Shown here piece after piece: positions 10,945-21,702 of a stretch of DNA of 64,000 nt. The first letter of the stretch is position 1. Each line of letters starts with the position of its first letter. The notes beneath the pieces are model-generated. The model saw only the letters and a list, made by a program, of their open reading frames with translations. It did not search any database and was not told the DNA's origin. Origin of the DNA: Pigoraptor chileana (lineage: Eukaryota > Opisthokonta > Filasterea); assembly GCA_943704495.1 (NCBI GenBank), contig CALSCR010000739.1:1-64000 (forward strand). The letters run 5' to 3'. A program made the translations under genes and the position numbers.

Positions 10945-11742
10945 ATGTCTCTCGCACGCCACAACTACTCTGCTCCCTCTGAGGCTGCCATCAACTCGCA
11001 GATTGCCCTCGAATACTCGGCCAGCTACACATATACCGCCCTCGCCGCCTACTTTGCTCGCGACGATGTGTCCCTTCCCGGACTCCGCAAGTTCTTTGCT
11101 GAGAGCAGCGATGAGGAGCGCGAACACGCCCAGAAGTTCATCGACTACCAGGTAAGAGTATGCCGATTGGCCGTCCTCTGATTTTTTTTCCATTAAAAGT
11201 AAATTTAAAACATGTATTGTACAAAACGCACAAAATGCCCTTGTTTTCTCACAAGATTCGCATTTTTCCTGCTGCACACTCCAAATTTTTGACACAGACC
11301 AAGCGTGGAGGTCGTGTCCAGTTTGAGAATCTGCCTGCCCCTGACACAGAGTGGAAGTCTGCGCTCAATGCACTTGAGGCCGCGCTCGCCCTCGAGAAGA
11401 AGGTCAACGAAGCACTTCTTCGCATCACAAAGGTGTGTAATTTTGGGTGGTTGCAACAACTCTTTTCCTTTCGCTTTGTATTTGTGTATATATGACTTAA
11501 TGCTGTGTTGCTCGTGTTTTCTCGTTCAAGCTGTTGACATTAAGAACTTGCTATGCCATTTTCCGCAGGTTGCGGACGAGAACAACGACCCCCATCTGGG
11601 CGACTTCATCGAGAGCGAGTTCCTTGACGAGCAGGTCGAGTCGCTTAACAAGCTTGCAAACATGCTTACCCAACTCAAGCGTGCGGGTACCGATGGCCTC
11701 GGTCTCTACCTGTTTGATCAGGATCTGCTCAAGAAGCAGTGA
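10945..11742 (+). CDS. FTH: Ferritin, H-type (ferroxidase-competent) subunit
   Basis: Three exons: 10945-11151, 11298-11432, 11569-11742; all introns phase 0; 171 residues, the usual ferritin length. Ferroxidase-centre residues are all present: the Glu and Tyr of [11 protein letters not shown], the Glu pair and His of [10 protein letters not shown], the later Glu of LEKKVNEAL, and the Gln of DEQVESL. The subunit should form 24-mer shells that oxidise Fe(II) and store Fe(III). There is no signal or plastid/mitochondrial presequence, so it is cytosolic. The gene has a canonical TATA box, suggesting strong regulated transcription. Confidence 0.95.
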
Positions 11743-11952
11743 GCGCACTCACCTGGCTGAGTGTGTTCCTGTCCTTGCATCCTTTGCCTGCCATTAAAGT
11801 GTATATACTTATGTGACAACTACCGTCATCGCTCTCTCTTCTGTTTCCGCAAGGGCACGCAAATAGTAACAAGTTCATTCGTAAATTGCAACCACGAAAA
11901 AAAATTGACTGTAGGCCCTGTAGATTCAGTGTTACAACCGGCGCGGCATCGT

Positions 11953-12906
11953 TCATCGCAGCTCAATCGCATAGCCCGTGTCAGTGACAAGCTCGTCACC
12001 GACAAAAAAGGCCGCGTCCTCAAAGGCAACCTTCGGTTGCGTCAGCTCGCTTATGTGCGGAATGGCTGGAGAGCACGCAAAAAGATTTTCACGCATTTGA
12101 GTGGCTCTGAGATTGCCTCCGCACACAGTCATCCAATCACAAATTTGGCATTCAGTAATGGAGCGCTCATCATTGCGCTCATCAGGCACTCACACTTGAG
12201 ATCTAATCCTTTCGCAAGCACCTGGGAGTCTGCATCGGTCAGTGTGCGATTATTAGTGGCCGACGTGATAGTTGGGCCCGTAGAACGAGATGCACTACCC
12301 GCACCATTTTCTTTTAGGCGGCCATTCGATGTTGCTTGGATGGCACGGGCGTTTGCCAGTGTCGCTTGTGCGTGGGACCCACCCGCCGCATTGATACCAC
12401 TCGCCGGTGCAGAAGGCCGCATTTGCCTTTGCGCATTGTTCACCGTGTCCGGGGGAAACAAAAGGTACAAAGGCACATGAATCCTTGAAGATGTGAGGGA
12501 ATCACTTATCAATGCCGAGCGAAAAATGCTTAGATCCCCTTTTGCAAAGTCCTCCCGCGCGAATAAAGCAGTTGTTTCAGCATCCGTGTTGTCGTCGCTG
12601 AAGAGCACGCTGCTCCCGTCCACTGAACCCAGCTTGCCTCCATGCCTCGCTGAGTGATGTCGAACAATCAAAAAATAAAAGAGGTCAGATGGTGGTACTA
12701 ATCCGTCATCATCTTCACATTGGTGGGATATTAAGCGCGCAAAGACGCTGCTTGTAATACCCACCCCATAGTTGTCGGGGGCCCTCCGGTACATTCGCAG
12801 CAAACCACGCAATTTTATTGTTGAAATTAACATTTTTCCCCCCATTTTGAGGCGTCGTTTCTTCTTGTGCACGCATCGGGGCCTTCCCCGGCGCTGTTGG
12901 CGGCAT
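11953..12906 (-). CDS. Predicted protein of unknown function, three exons
   Basis: Exons 12906-12765, 12649-12194 and 12065-11953 give 236 residues. Both introns agree in phase, with GTGGGT and GTGAGT donors and pyrimidine-rich acceptors. I do not recognise a domain. The N-terminus is proline-rich, the middle is a low-complexity stretch rich in A, N, S and T, and the C-terminus has a short hydrophobic/acidic segment (VAFEDAAFFVGDELVTDTG) that could be a binding motif. An upstream exon is possible, because the open frame continues beyond the ATG. It is convergent with ferritin and divergent from the DUF4515 gene. The gene could be a misreading of non-coding sequence; the support is phase agreement and donor quality only. 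Confidence 0.45.
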
Positions 12907-13354
12907 GAAATCGAATTCGTCTGTCGCAGATCGCGGACCAACGTTAAACAAAGTGGATGTCACAGATACGTATATAAAAACGATGTCGGATCTCCACTCA
13001 ATAACAGCTCATTTGCTTGCTTTTTTTATCCATTTATCCCCTTATCACTTCCAACTCTTTCTATATGTTTGTGTAAGAAAGATGCTGGTGTTGAGAAAGA
13101 TGTTGCTGCTGATGCGGCGTCGTCGTCGTTCGGTTTGTGTAACAGCAGTGCGTGGAATTGTGGCGAGGTCTCGCACACTAATTCGACCAAATCAGCCGAA
13201 TTCTCGCCCACTTCTCCGTTACTATGGATTTTGATGCCGGGTTGCCAGACCACTTCCGCGCAAACGTGTTTTTAAATAAAACCAAGATTCAGCACTCGTC
13301 AAACGGCGATAAGAATACACCAGTTGAAAGTACACATAGTCTGCAATCGACAGG

Positions 13355-15289
13355 ATGGCGACAGGAGGTGGATCCCCGAAAAAGCCAATACTTGCGTCTC
13401 TGAAGGAGCGGCTGGGCGTCGGGCCTGTGGATGAGGCATCCAAACACACCACCGCACAATCTGCCAGAGAGCTCGCGCTCCGCGAAGAGTATCCATCCCA
13501 ACCATTATCGGTCATGTTCGAATGACTTGACGCTGTAATATTGGTGATTTGCATCGTGTGCATGTTGGCTCCTTCACTCTAGTTTTCAATTCGATTCATT
13601 TATGCAGGCTTACTGCGCTTGACAAAGAATTATCCACAGTAAAATCGAACGTGGATGCATTGTAAGTAATTGTAAAGTAAAGGCAACTCTTCAGACAACA
13701 GGCTCGGCTGTCAGACAGACTTGTGCGACTTTGGGTTTCTCACAGTTTGCCCTTTGCGAACTTCATCCGCCGTTGCGTTGCAGGAAGGAAGAAAATGACT
13801 GGCTGCGTGAGGAGGTCCAGCGGACAAAACGAGATACGGTACTGGCTGTTTAATGCTTGCTTTCAATGTTTATATGTTTAGATGTTTTTCAATTATGCTC
13901 AATAGAGTCTGCGGATCGTTTTTGGGAGTGTTCTTCGATGATGATGGACTCAAATCAATTGTGTCATTTTCCTTCAACCAATCAGCACGAGTACGTCAAC
14001 TATCTCACCAAAAAGAATTCAAAGCGGCAATCGGTTATATCTGCGCTTAGTGAAAAGAACCAAAAAGAGCTCGAATACGTCATGTCGGAACGGGATCGCC
14101 TCGTTCGGCACTATGAAGACACCAAAGCAGGTGCAAATCCCGGAGTTGTGATTGCTCTTTTGATGTGTGCTATCCATGGCTGAAAGTGGTCTTGACGCTT
14201 TGGAGAATGGTAGAATCTGCCAAAGTATGAGGGAGTCGTATTGATCTTTCACGGGACTGCTCTTTTGAGTATGTGCTCACACGAGGCATCCTTGACATCA
14301 AATCTATTTTCCATGTGCAGTGCTGAGGCAAAATATTCTCAGTCTTGAGTCTGAAATCACCCAGCGAACAAATGAGCTCGAAGGATTACAAGAGTATAAG
14401 GCGAGTTGATTCGAGGCGCTGATGTGTCGGTGCGCAACTTTGCGTGGTCGCATGTTGTTGACGCGGACAATACTTAGCGACCGGAATAAGCGGACGTTGT
14501 TTTTTGGGAGGATTGATCTGATTGCAGAGTTGCTGGTTTCAACAATAATGTTGCAGGCCAAGCAAAAGGCACAAAAGATGGAAATCTGGCGGTTGGAGAA
14601 GATAATTTACGACATGAAGCGCGAGCATACGGAGGCTCTGGAGAAAATGAAGGCGCAGTACCTTGAGGAGAAAGTGCGGTCGCAGAAGGTTGCCGATTCG
14701 CGTGTGTCGTCGATGGAGCAAAAGGCGCGAAAGGCAAGTTGCAGGTCACCGCCGATACTCTTACCTGTCACACTGCTCATTAAGATTTTCTCATTTGACT
14801 CTCTACATATCTCTCTCGTCTGTCTCTATCTTTATCTACTCTCTGGGGGCCATCCTGAGACGCTGAATCGAATCATACATAATGTTTCTCTCTTGTTGTC
14901 CCTGATGAACAAATCAGAATGTGTGCTGCGTCGGGTTTTTTTGTCTCTTTTGTTGCGAATCTGGTCCTTTTTGCGATCACATGTGCTCATTAACAGCACT
15001 ATGCATCCCAATTGGAAAACTGCAGGAAGCGCTCGATTGCCTGGCGAGTGAGACGAAGCGCATTAGCGAGGAGAACAAGGCGCTGCGGGCGGAACTCGTC
15101 GCGCTGATCCAGAAGACGCGGCAGCAGCAGCAGTACAAGGAGAGTCTCGAGTCGCAGCACAAGGAGCTCCTGCGGGACAGGGAGCTCACGCACGACATTG
15201 GGAAGATCAGGATCAGGCGTGCAAAGGTAGAGACAAAGAAGAAGCGGCCGGATACAAGCACCTCGTCAATTGCCGACAGCATCACATAG
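13355..15289 (+). CDS. DUF4515-domain coiled-coil protein (CCDC166/CCDC121/BBOF1-like, basal body or flagellar)
   Basis: Seven exons: 13355-13488, 13608-13661, 13784-13838, 13986-14130, 14321-14400, 14557-14733, 15026-15289; 302 residues, almost wholly coiled coil. The DUF4515 pattern is clear: KEENDWLREEVQRT, HEYVNYLTKKNSKRQ, EYKAKQKAQKMEIWRLEK, MKREHTEALEKMKAQYLEEK, EALDCLASETKRISEENKAL. Members such as BBOF1 sit at basal bodies or in motile cilia, which fits a flagellated cell and the IFT54 gene 38 kb away. Introns 5 and 6 start with GC (GCGAGT, GCAAGT). For intron 6 no GT donor keeps the frame. For intron 5 a GT alternative exists (shared AG at 14528) but it breaks the family pattern. The C-terminal 25 residues are basic and Ser/Thr-rich. 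Confidence 0.8.
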
Positions 15290-15649
15290 TCGCTCGCATT
15301 GGCTTTTGTTGTTGGTTTTATAATTTTATACAGTTATTTTTCAATCGGCGCCAATTCGTTTGTGTGTGTGCCCGTGTATATTTTGTGTTTGTTTGTTTTA
15401 GGCTTGGGTTTAGGGCTGGACCTTACGCCTGCTGGAGACTCGATATGATTCATTAGCCGAATAGCCTGAACGTATCACAATTTCACATCGGATTTCACAT
15501 TAATTGTTCGAGTCGAGTACGGATACCTTGACGGATACCGGCCAGCACGTGCTAACGAAATCATCGATCGTAAGACAAATTGCACAAATAGATTAGAACG
15601 GCATCCCCCTTCAATTTGAAGTATTTGTCGCCATTTTCACTCTTTAATC
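15290..15649. other. Spacer between the DUF4515 gene and BUD20
   Basis: 360 bp with no gene. It includes a TG-rich patch and a ggtttagggc word near 15410 that resembles a telo-box; significance is unknown. Confidence 0.5.
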
Positions 15650-16407
15650 ATGGGTCGTCTGAGGAGGAGTCGCACAACAAAGGTCGACAAGGAGTTGCGG
15701 AAGAAGTTTCGCACTCGCCGTCGCACAAAGGATATCCGCATTGTCCTGATCCTGCTGTTTGTCTGCTGGCACGCGATTTCACTTGCATATTGAGTTTGCA
15801 TGCTGCATTACACACTGCCTCTTATCTCCTTAACAGCAATATAATGCACATCTTGACCAGATCCATGAGGATTTGAAGCCAGAGAACAGCGAAAAGCTTG
15901 CGGCGCAAGCAGTTGATCCCGAACTTCCTGGACTTGGGCAGCACTACTGCATTCACTGCAAGTGAGTCGATCCCAAAGGGCTCTGCTTCGACAGTCAATC
16001 GCACCTTTTGTGCACTTTGTTAATGATCGGTGTACACGTTTTCTCATCTGTGTGTCCTTGTGTGCTTCGTTTTGTCGGTGGTTTTGCGTTTGCACAGCCG
16101 ATATTTCGTGGATGACAAGCCTCTGCAGGAGCATCTCGTCTCAAAAATACACAAGCGCCGGTGAGTGGCATTGGGCGCAAATCATTACTCCTTGAGAGGA
16201 TGCAGTGTATGTTGTGGTTCACTGCATGTTCGCGGCAGACTGAGTGGCCTGACTAATACGTTTGCATTATTGTTGTCATGTAGTGTCAAGGATCTCAAGG
16301 GCGAGCCGTTTACTCAGGAGGAGGCCGAGCGGGCAGCGGGCCTTGGGACGGACCGGGGCAAGCGCACGCCAGCACCCGTCGCCATGGACGCTGACGAAAA
16401 CAACTAA
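15650..16407 (+). CDS. BUD20: BUD20/ZNF593-type zinc finger protein, 60S ribosome export factor
   Basis: Four exons: 15650-15742, 15837-15961, 16098-16160, 16284-16407; 134 residues, the family length. It starts with a basic tail ([20 protein letters not shown]) and continues [12 protein letters not shown]. It has one C2H2 finger (HYCIHC, then [10 protein letters not shown]), followed by [19 protein letters not shown], the conserved C-terminal signature. In yeast Bud20 shuttles with pre-60S particles and aids their nuclear export. The first intron begins GTCCTG, a weak donor, so the exon 1 border could shift by a few codons. The other three exons are firm. Confidence 0.9.
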
Positions 16408-16451
16408 TCAAAGGGTGATAAAGGAGACATGTGTCTTTGTGCGACAAAAGA

Positions 16452-19400
16452 TCATTGTGTGGTCTTCATCGCTCCGTAAAGCTCCTGCTCGAGTTGCAAC
16501 CGCCGTTGTTGGATCTGCGCAAAGTATATGGTGACGAAATTGTGCGTGCGTGTGGGGTGCGGCGTATTGTTTTTGCGTTGCGTGCGTGTGCGTTTTGTGC
16601 GTGTGTGTGAGTCAAGTTTATCTCATTAAAGTTCCATCCACAGTCTCTCTCGCTGTCTCTCCTGTGTTGTGTGTATGCGCGTGTGAGTGTGCGTGTTGTG
16701 CGTGTTGTACCGCACCGTGGCGACCACAAATTACCCACCCGCGCGGATATGTATCGGCAGACGCCCTCCTGCGCCCATGGCTTTGCGTAAAAGTCCGACC
16801 GGCGCTCTGTCTCCGGGTCGCCCACCGCATTGGACATTACCTGTGCGTGGCATAAGCGTGTTGGAGGGTGTTTGGCCACGTTTAGATTTCTCGGGTGTTC
16901 ACGAGGGGGTGTGGGTGGGTGCGGGTGTGTGTGTGTGTTGTATGTCTCTGCAATATCGATTCGGTTTTTTGCTTGGTACCGCATTCGGTGCACAAAAGCC
17001 GCACTCCACAAGCAGAAAACAATTCAACACCACTTGGAGCATGCACGGCTGTCTACTTGCCTTAAGATCCCTCGTCTGTGACTCGATCCACTTGTCGATG
17101 AACAGGCGCGGATTTTCGGCGAATTCAAGCATAAATTCGCGCCTAATCTTGTGCTCGTTGATCTTTCCGAGAAGATCTTGTATCTGCATTTGTGGCATGC
17201 CATGTGCAATCAGTACAAATTCAGTAAAAAGTCCACACCGAGTAAAATTGTGTGTAGAAGACAACCACCACATCTTCCACTCGCAGCCACATGCAGCAGC
17301 CAACACAGCCACAGCCACACGCAACACCCACCGACTCGTCGAGCGCGACAATCTCCTTTGCCATAGCGCCGGAGAGCCCAAAGAGGCTTGACCTCGGCGT
17401 GTCCTCGACCTCAACGTCCACGTCATAGCATACATCCTTCTTCACTTCCTCGTTAATCCTGGCGCAAGACACAGAATAAAAAATGTCGTGTGAGACATAA
17501 AATATAGGGAGGAGCGATCGACACAGAGAGAGACATAAGATAAGTCAGTGTCTCTGGCCCGATGCCCATGGACTCGGCATAAATCGACCGAGAGAAAGTA
17601 TGTGTGGTTGGTCGGCGCACTGAGACTCGATTGCCCAAGTCACGTGCCCGCACACATATCAACGGAGTGCAATGCCCACCGAATGGTGTACTGGATCTCA
17701 ACTGGGTCGGGGGGCGAGAGGTGTGCATTGATGAGCGCAGGGAGCGTCGTGAAGGCGATGCGGTCCATTCCAAAGATCTGTTGTTTTGACAACGACAACA
17801 AAGGGAATTGCGTCGTAAAAAATTAAGTATTGGGAAAGTGCTTTAACATTTTCACGAGAAATACATCCGCCATTGGTGGAAAAGTGTGCATGTGATTTTT
17901 GGTGGTTTAGCACACACACAAACAACAATCCACACCAACACAAGCACATAACAAGACACATGCACGCACACAACATCTGATACAATCACACCGCACCTTC
18001 TGCAGCTGCTTGTCGCAGACAATGGTCTTTCGATCTTCCGTGTCTTGCAGCTTGTTTTTCTGTGCGCACAAACGGAGGAAAAACATAAAGACAAAAGCAG
18101 AAACAAGATAGAAAGTGAGCAACCAAGTAGAGAGTCGATGCGTGATGAGCTGCGTCGCTCCTTTTCTATTCCTCTCTTGTTGTCCTTTGTGTGTTGAGTA
18201 CATGTGCATATGATGCATCGGACTCTTCACTTGGACCCAGCATCATTCCACTGTTATTTCCGCTTTTAAAGACAACTAATACACGATAATCAACCACCCA
18301 AAAAAAAGCAAAATAAAGACGAATAAGGGCCCACACACCTTCACATATCCCCATATTGCTGCAATCACACCCGCGCGCGTGTCCGTGTGGATGCCCAGCA
18401 ATCGCATAAGCGCACTCGACAGCTTGAAGACCGGTGTGGGATAGTCGAGGAAGAGCAGCACCTTACACCTCACCGGTCGATCACCCAACCGCTTGATTTC
18501 AAATCCGTCGCTGTCCGAAAAACCCGGCGGCCGATGCCACTGCATTGCGCAAAGAGTGCAGAGTAAGCGACGGCGAAAGGCAAGGGTTGTGCCAGCGATC
18601 GTCTGGCACAGATAACAGATGCAGGACAGCGCAGGGAATGCACACACGCTCGCAGACGGGCATCAAACATGACAATTTAGGTTTGCAAAACCCTCATCGC
18701 AGACAAAGATCAACTGCAAAAGAGACGTAGGATTCAAGACAGTCCACCAGGCGCTATGCCCATGAACTCCACAACTGCAAGGAAAGAGAAAGAGAGGGGG
18801 GGGGGGGGGGGGAATAATACGAGCATTTGCAGACTGTGGATTTGTGCGCACCTCAACAATGTTGTTTGTGGGCATGACAGCCGAATCAAACTCCACAATG
18901 ATGCGCTGCACAAACGAGAGGAACTTGCGCCTGCTCTTTGCCTTTGCCGCATCCTCAAGCAGTCGGCCCTCAATGCGCAGCGACCACGCCGGCGGCTCGG
19001 CCTCCCCGGTCGCCTCCCCCGCGGCGTCCACCGTCACTCCCGCTGCCTCGTCCCCCTGGCCACTCGTTGTGTTGTACACATACACACGCATGACGCGCTT
19101 GTGCTGTGGATGGCGGTGGTGGATGGATTCGCAAGTTAGCCGATTATTCGCCTCCTCCTATACAATATCATCGTTGGCTCTAGGCGGTGTTTACATTAAA
19201 AACTGAAGCCCGTGATGGGCGTATGTGCTGTTGTTGATTTGCGTTGTGTGCGTCGGTGTTTGTGTTGTGACATTGCGCTGTGTGCTGCTGCCGCCATCAC
19301 ACCTTTGCGGGTCCACGAAGGGATTCCTGCATATCCATCCGCTTCCGCATGAGAATGGCGTCAAGGCGCTGCTCAAACGACTGCAGATCAGAATACAGCC

Positions 19401-21046
19401 TGGATTCTGGGATTACGTTGTGGAGCTACAGGTGGTGTGTGTAAAGTATGCATGAAGTATGTATGTGGTGTGTTTGGTGTGTGTGGTGTATGTAGTGTGT
19501 GGTGTGTGTATGTACATGCGTAGATGAAGTGTCAGCAAAGGCCATCACACAACCTGGCAGAGTGTAAATATACCTGGGAAGGAAAGAATACATAGACAAG
19601 ACGGCTGCCAAATCAACGAGACAAAGTGGTGGTGTTTTACCTTGGTGGAGATTGCTTTGTCGGTCGTTCGCTTGAGACGCCTTTCAAAAATGGAGTTCAC
19701 ACGCAACCACACAAAAGAGAGATGCGGGATTCAAGTCAGTGTCTTAGGCACTGTGCTAATGGATTCCACAAATCCAGTCCAAAGGGACAAATTCAAGTCA
19801 ATAAGCGACATTGCGATGGTGATGGTTGCATCCAATCTGCGTGCGATTCAAGCAAGCTCACTGACAGTCGGGGGTTGTTGCGAGGATACAGAACACGCGA
19901 GTCAAAACGCTCATAATGCGACTGATTCGAGAGAAGAAAACACACAAAAATACAAAATATCACACCAAAAGCAACACACAAAACAACCAAAACAGCATTG
20001 CGTTGCCCATTCGAAGCAACAGTCTGACTCCAGAAAACACTCTTCTGTCTCTCGCTTGACACACTCAGTCGGCCAAAACTCACACGCTTACAAGGGATAG
20101 CACCCGGGGCAAACAAGAAGCAAAACATGATGAATACAGATAGAGACTACATAATAGAATGTATGCGTGAATATATAATTGACCCACTTCCTCCGTAGTG
20201 ACTCGGCCTCGGACTTGCGCTTGCGGTCGGCCTGTGACATTGACCCGGACGACGGTGCCTTTCCGAGCGCACCGGGGGCAGGTGTGGCGGGTGTGGCGGG
20301 TGCTTGTTGTGGCACCTGGGGGCCCTTGCCCTTTGCCTGCTGCTGTCCCATTGGCGTCGCGGGGGTGCCGGGGGTACCTGGCGGACGCATCTGCTGCATT
20401 GTCGGCGCCTGGCCATGCATCCCCATCCCCGCCAGCGCGCGCTGCTGGGCAATGTATGCCTGCTGCTGCAACTGCTTTTGCTGTGGAGTGAGTGCCCCGT
20501 GCGTCATCCCAGGTGTGTTTTGCGAGTACACGCCCGCGGCCTGCGGATGCGTCGGCGTCTGGAAAAAACGAATCAGATGGAATGTGTATATGAACACAAC
20601 GAGTGGTTAATTACTGCTGAGTGGGAAACGAAAAGTTCCACGTGAAACATGATATTGAAAGGAGCGCCAGTAACAGCATGCATGCGCTATATCGAAAAAA
20701 AGCTAAAAACAAGCGATTTGTTTGCAGGTGCGGACACACAAAGGGAGAGCAAACGTGACGACGCAACTCACGCAATTCCACAACACGCAGAAGTCAAATC
20801 ACCAAAAATCCAACACGAATACGGACTTTGCCGTCACATCGCTGGGACCGTGCTTACCCCGGCGAATCCTTTGAAAGTAGAGAATGTGCCAGCGGGTGCA
20901 ACTCGTGATGGCGCAATCCCGCGCACGCCGGCGGACGGCGCAGGCGACTGTGAGACACCCATTGCGGCCAGGCTGCCAGGCATCACTACGCCGTGGGGAG
21001 TACCGTGCATACCGGGTGCGCCGGGTGGCCGCGGCGTGTGCGACAT
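16452..21046 (-). CDS. SMARCD: SMARCD/BAF60-type SWI/SNF chromatin-remodelling subunit (SWIB domain)
   Basis: Thirteen exons: 21046-20858, 20558-20188, 19680-19641, 19573-19554, 19399-19303, 19103-18852, 18539-18339, 18059-17997, 17777-17680, 17458-17332, 17183-17061, 16840-16739, 16514-16452. Phases agree; 581 residues. The N-terminal 190 residues are Gln/Pro/Gly-rich. Then come QSFEQRLDAILMRKRMDMQE, SLRIEGRLLED, the SWIB/MDM2 fold (VKCKVLLFLDYPTP-like, here VRCKVLLFLDYPTPVFKLS, ALMRLLGIHTDTRAGVI), LQDTEDRKTIVCD and a C-terminal helical part (RLFIDKWIESQTRDLK, FYAKPWAQEGVCRYISAR). BAF60 links the remodeller to transcription factors. Exon 4 is only 20 nt and is tentative. Intron 11 has a GC donor (GCAAGT). 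Introns hold three dispersed repeats. It is head to head with DDX59. Confidence 0.88.
17538..17582 (+). repeat. Dispersed 50-bp repeat, copy 5 (worn)
   Basis: A match to the middle of the family (aagtcagtgtct, atgcccatggactc) inside SMARCD intron 9. The tgtaggatt start is lost. Confidence 0.7.
18724..18775 (+). repeat. Dispersed 50-bp repeat, copy 6
   Basis: The copy reads gtaggattcaagacagt through ggcgctatgcccatgaact, in SMARCD intron 6. A run of about 16 G follows at 18797. Confidence 0.85.
19722..19776 (+). repeat. Dispersed 50-bp repeat, copy 7
   Basis: A copy with several substitutions (gcgggattcaagtcagtgtc, then ggcactgtgctaatggat) in SMARCD intron 2. Confidence 0.85.
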
Positions 21047-21702
21047 GATGGAGATGGAGATGGCCCGGTATCCGCCGCGCAAAGCACACACAGAAAGTGA
21101 AACACAGAGAGAGAGCTGCCTCCTTTACCTCTCTGTCTCTCTCGCGTTGCGGGAAACGCAGTCGAGGGACGTCGAAAAGCTCCAAAACGATAAAAATATT
21201 CCCACTCCAATGAGAGCGATGCCTCGAGCAAATAATGCAGAAAGATTTCAGTGGATCCGTCGCCCAGGGACAAGGGCACAATATGAGTTACTCGGTCTGT
21301 GTTGTGGATTCAATCGATAACCGCCGTAACAGCGACGGATGCAACACAGCACAAATGCTTCCCAGGTGACTTTTTTTGTCCAAAAAGAGAGTTTGTTTTA
21401 CTGATTGGGGTCCATGGGTTTGTACGATGCAAAAGAGTGGTGCGTAAAATGTCTCAGAGTCATACAGGGCGAAAAGGCGCGAAAAGTCACGTGATGATTT
21501 CGTGTCGTAATGGTGCCGGATTGTGAAAGTTGTTCAATTTGCTTCTGATGATTTCATTCAAGGAAACTGTGTGTTTCCCTGAAAGTGAAAGTAAAGATCA
21601 CCTCTATATGTAACGCAGGCTACAACAAGAATGCATTCTATAACTGCCCTCTAAGCAACAAGCACACACTGTGTGCGGTTTGAGGCGCTGTGAAGTGTCA
21701 CC
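21047..21702. other. Divergent promoter spacer between SMARCD and DDX59
   Basis: 656 bp between two head-to-head starts. It contains GTCACGTGAT at 21486-21495 (palindrome 21488-21493), 210 bp before the DDX59 ATG. No TATA box or gene is seen. Confidence 0.6.

Noticed and set aside
10464-10982. A 172-codon plus-strand frame upstream of and overlapping ferritin
   Set aside because: It runs through the TATA box and leader of ferritin in another frame; amino-acid use is unlike the neighbours.
14529-14556. Alternative acceptor at 14528 with a GT donor at 14408 for DUF4515 intron 5
   Set aside because: It is in frame but inserts about ten hydrophobic residues into the EYKAKQ stretch that the family keeps intact, so the GC-AG form is preferred. 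RNA data would settle it.
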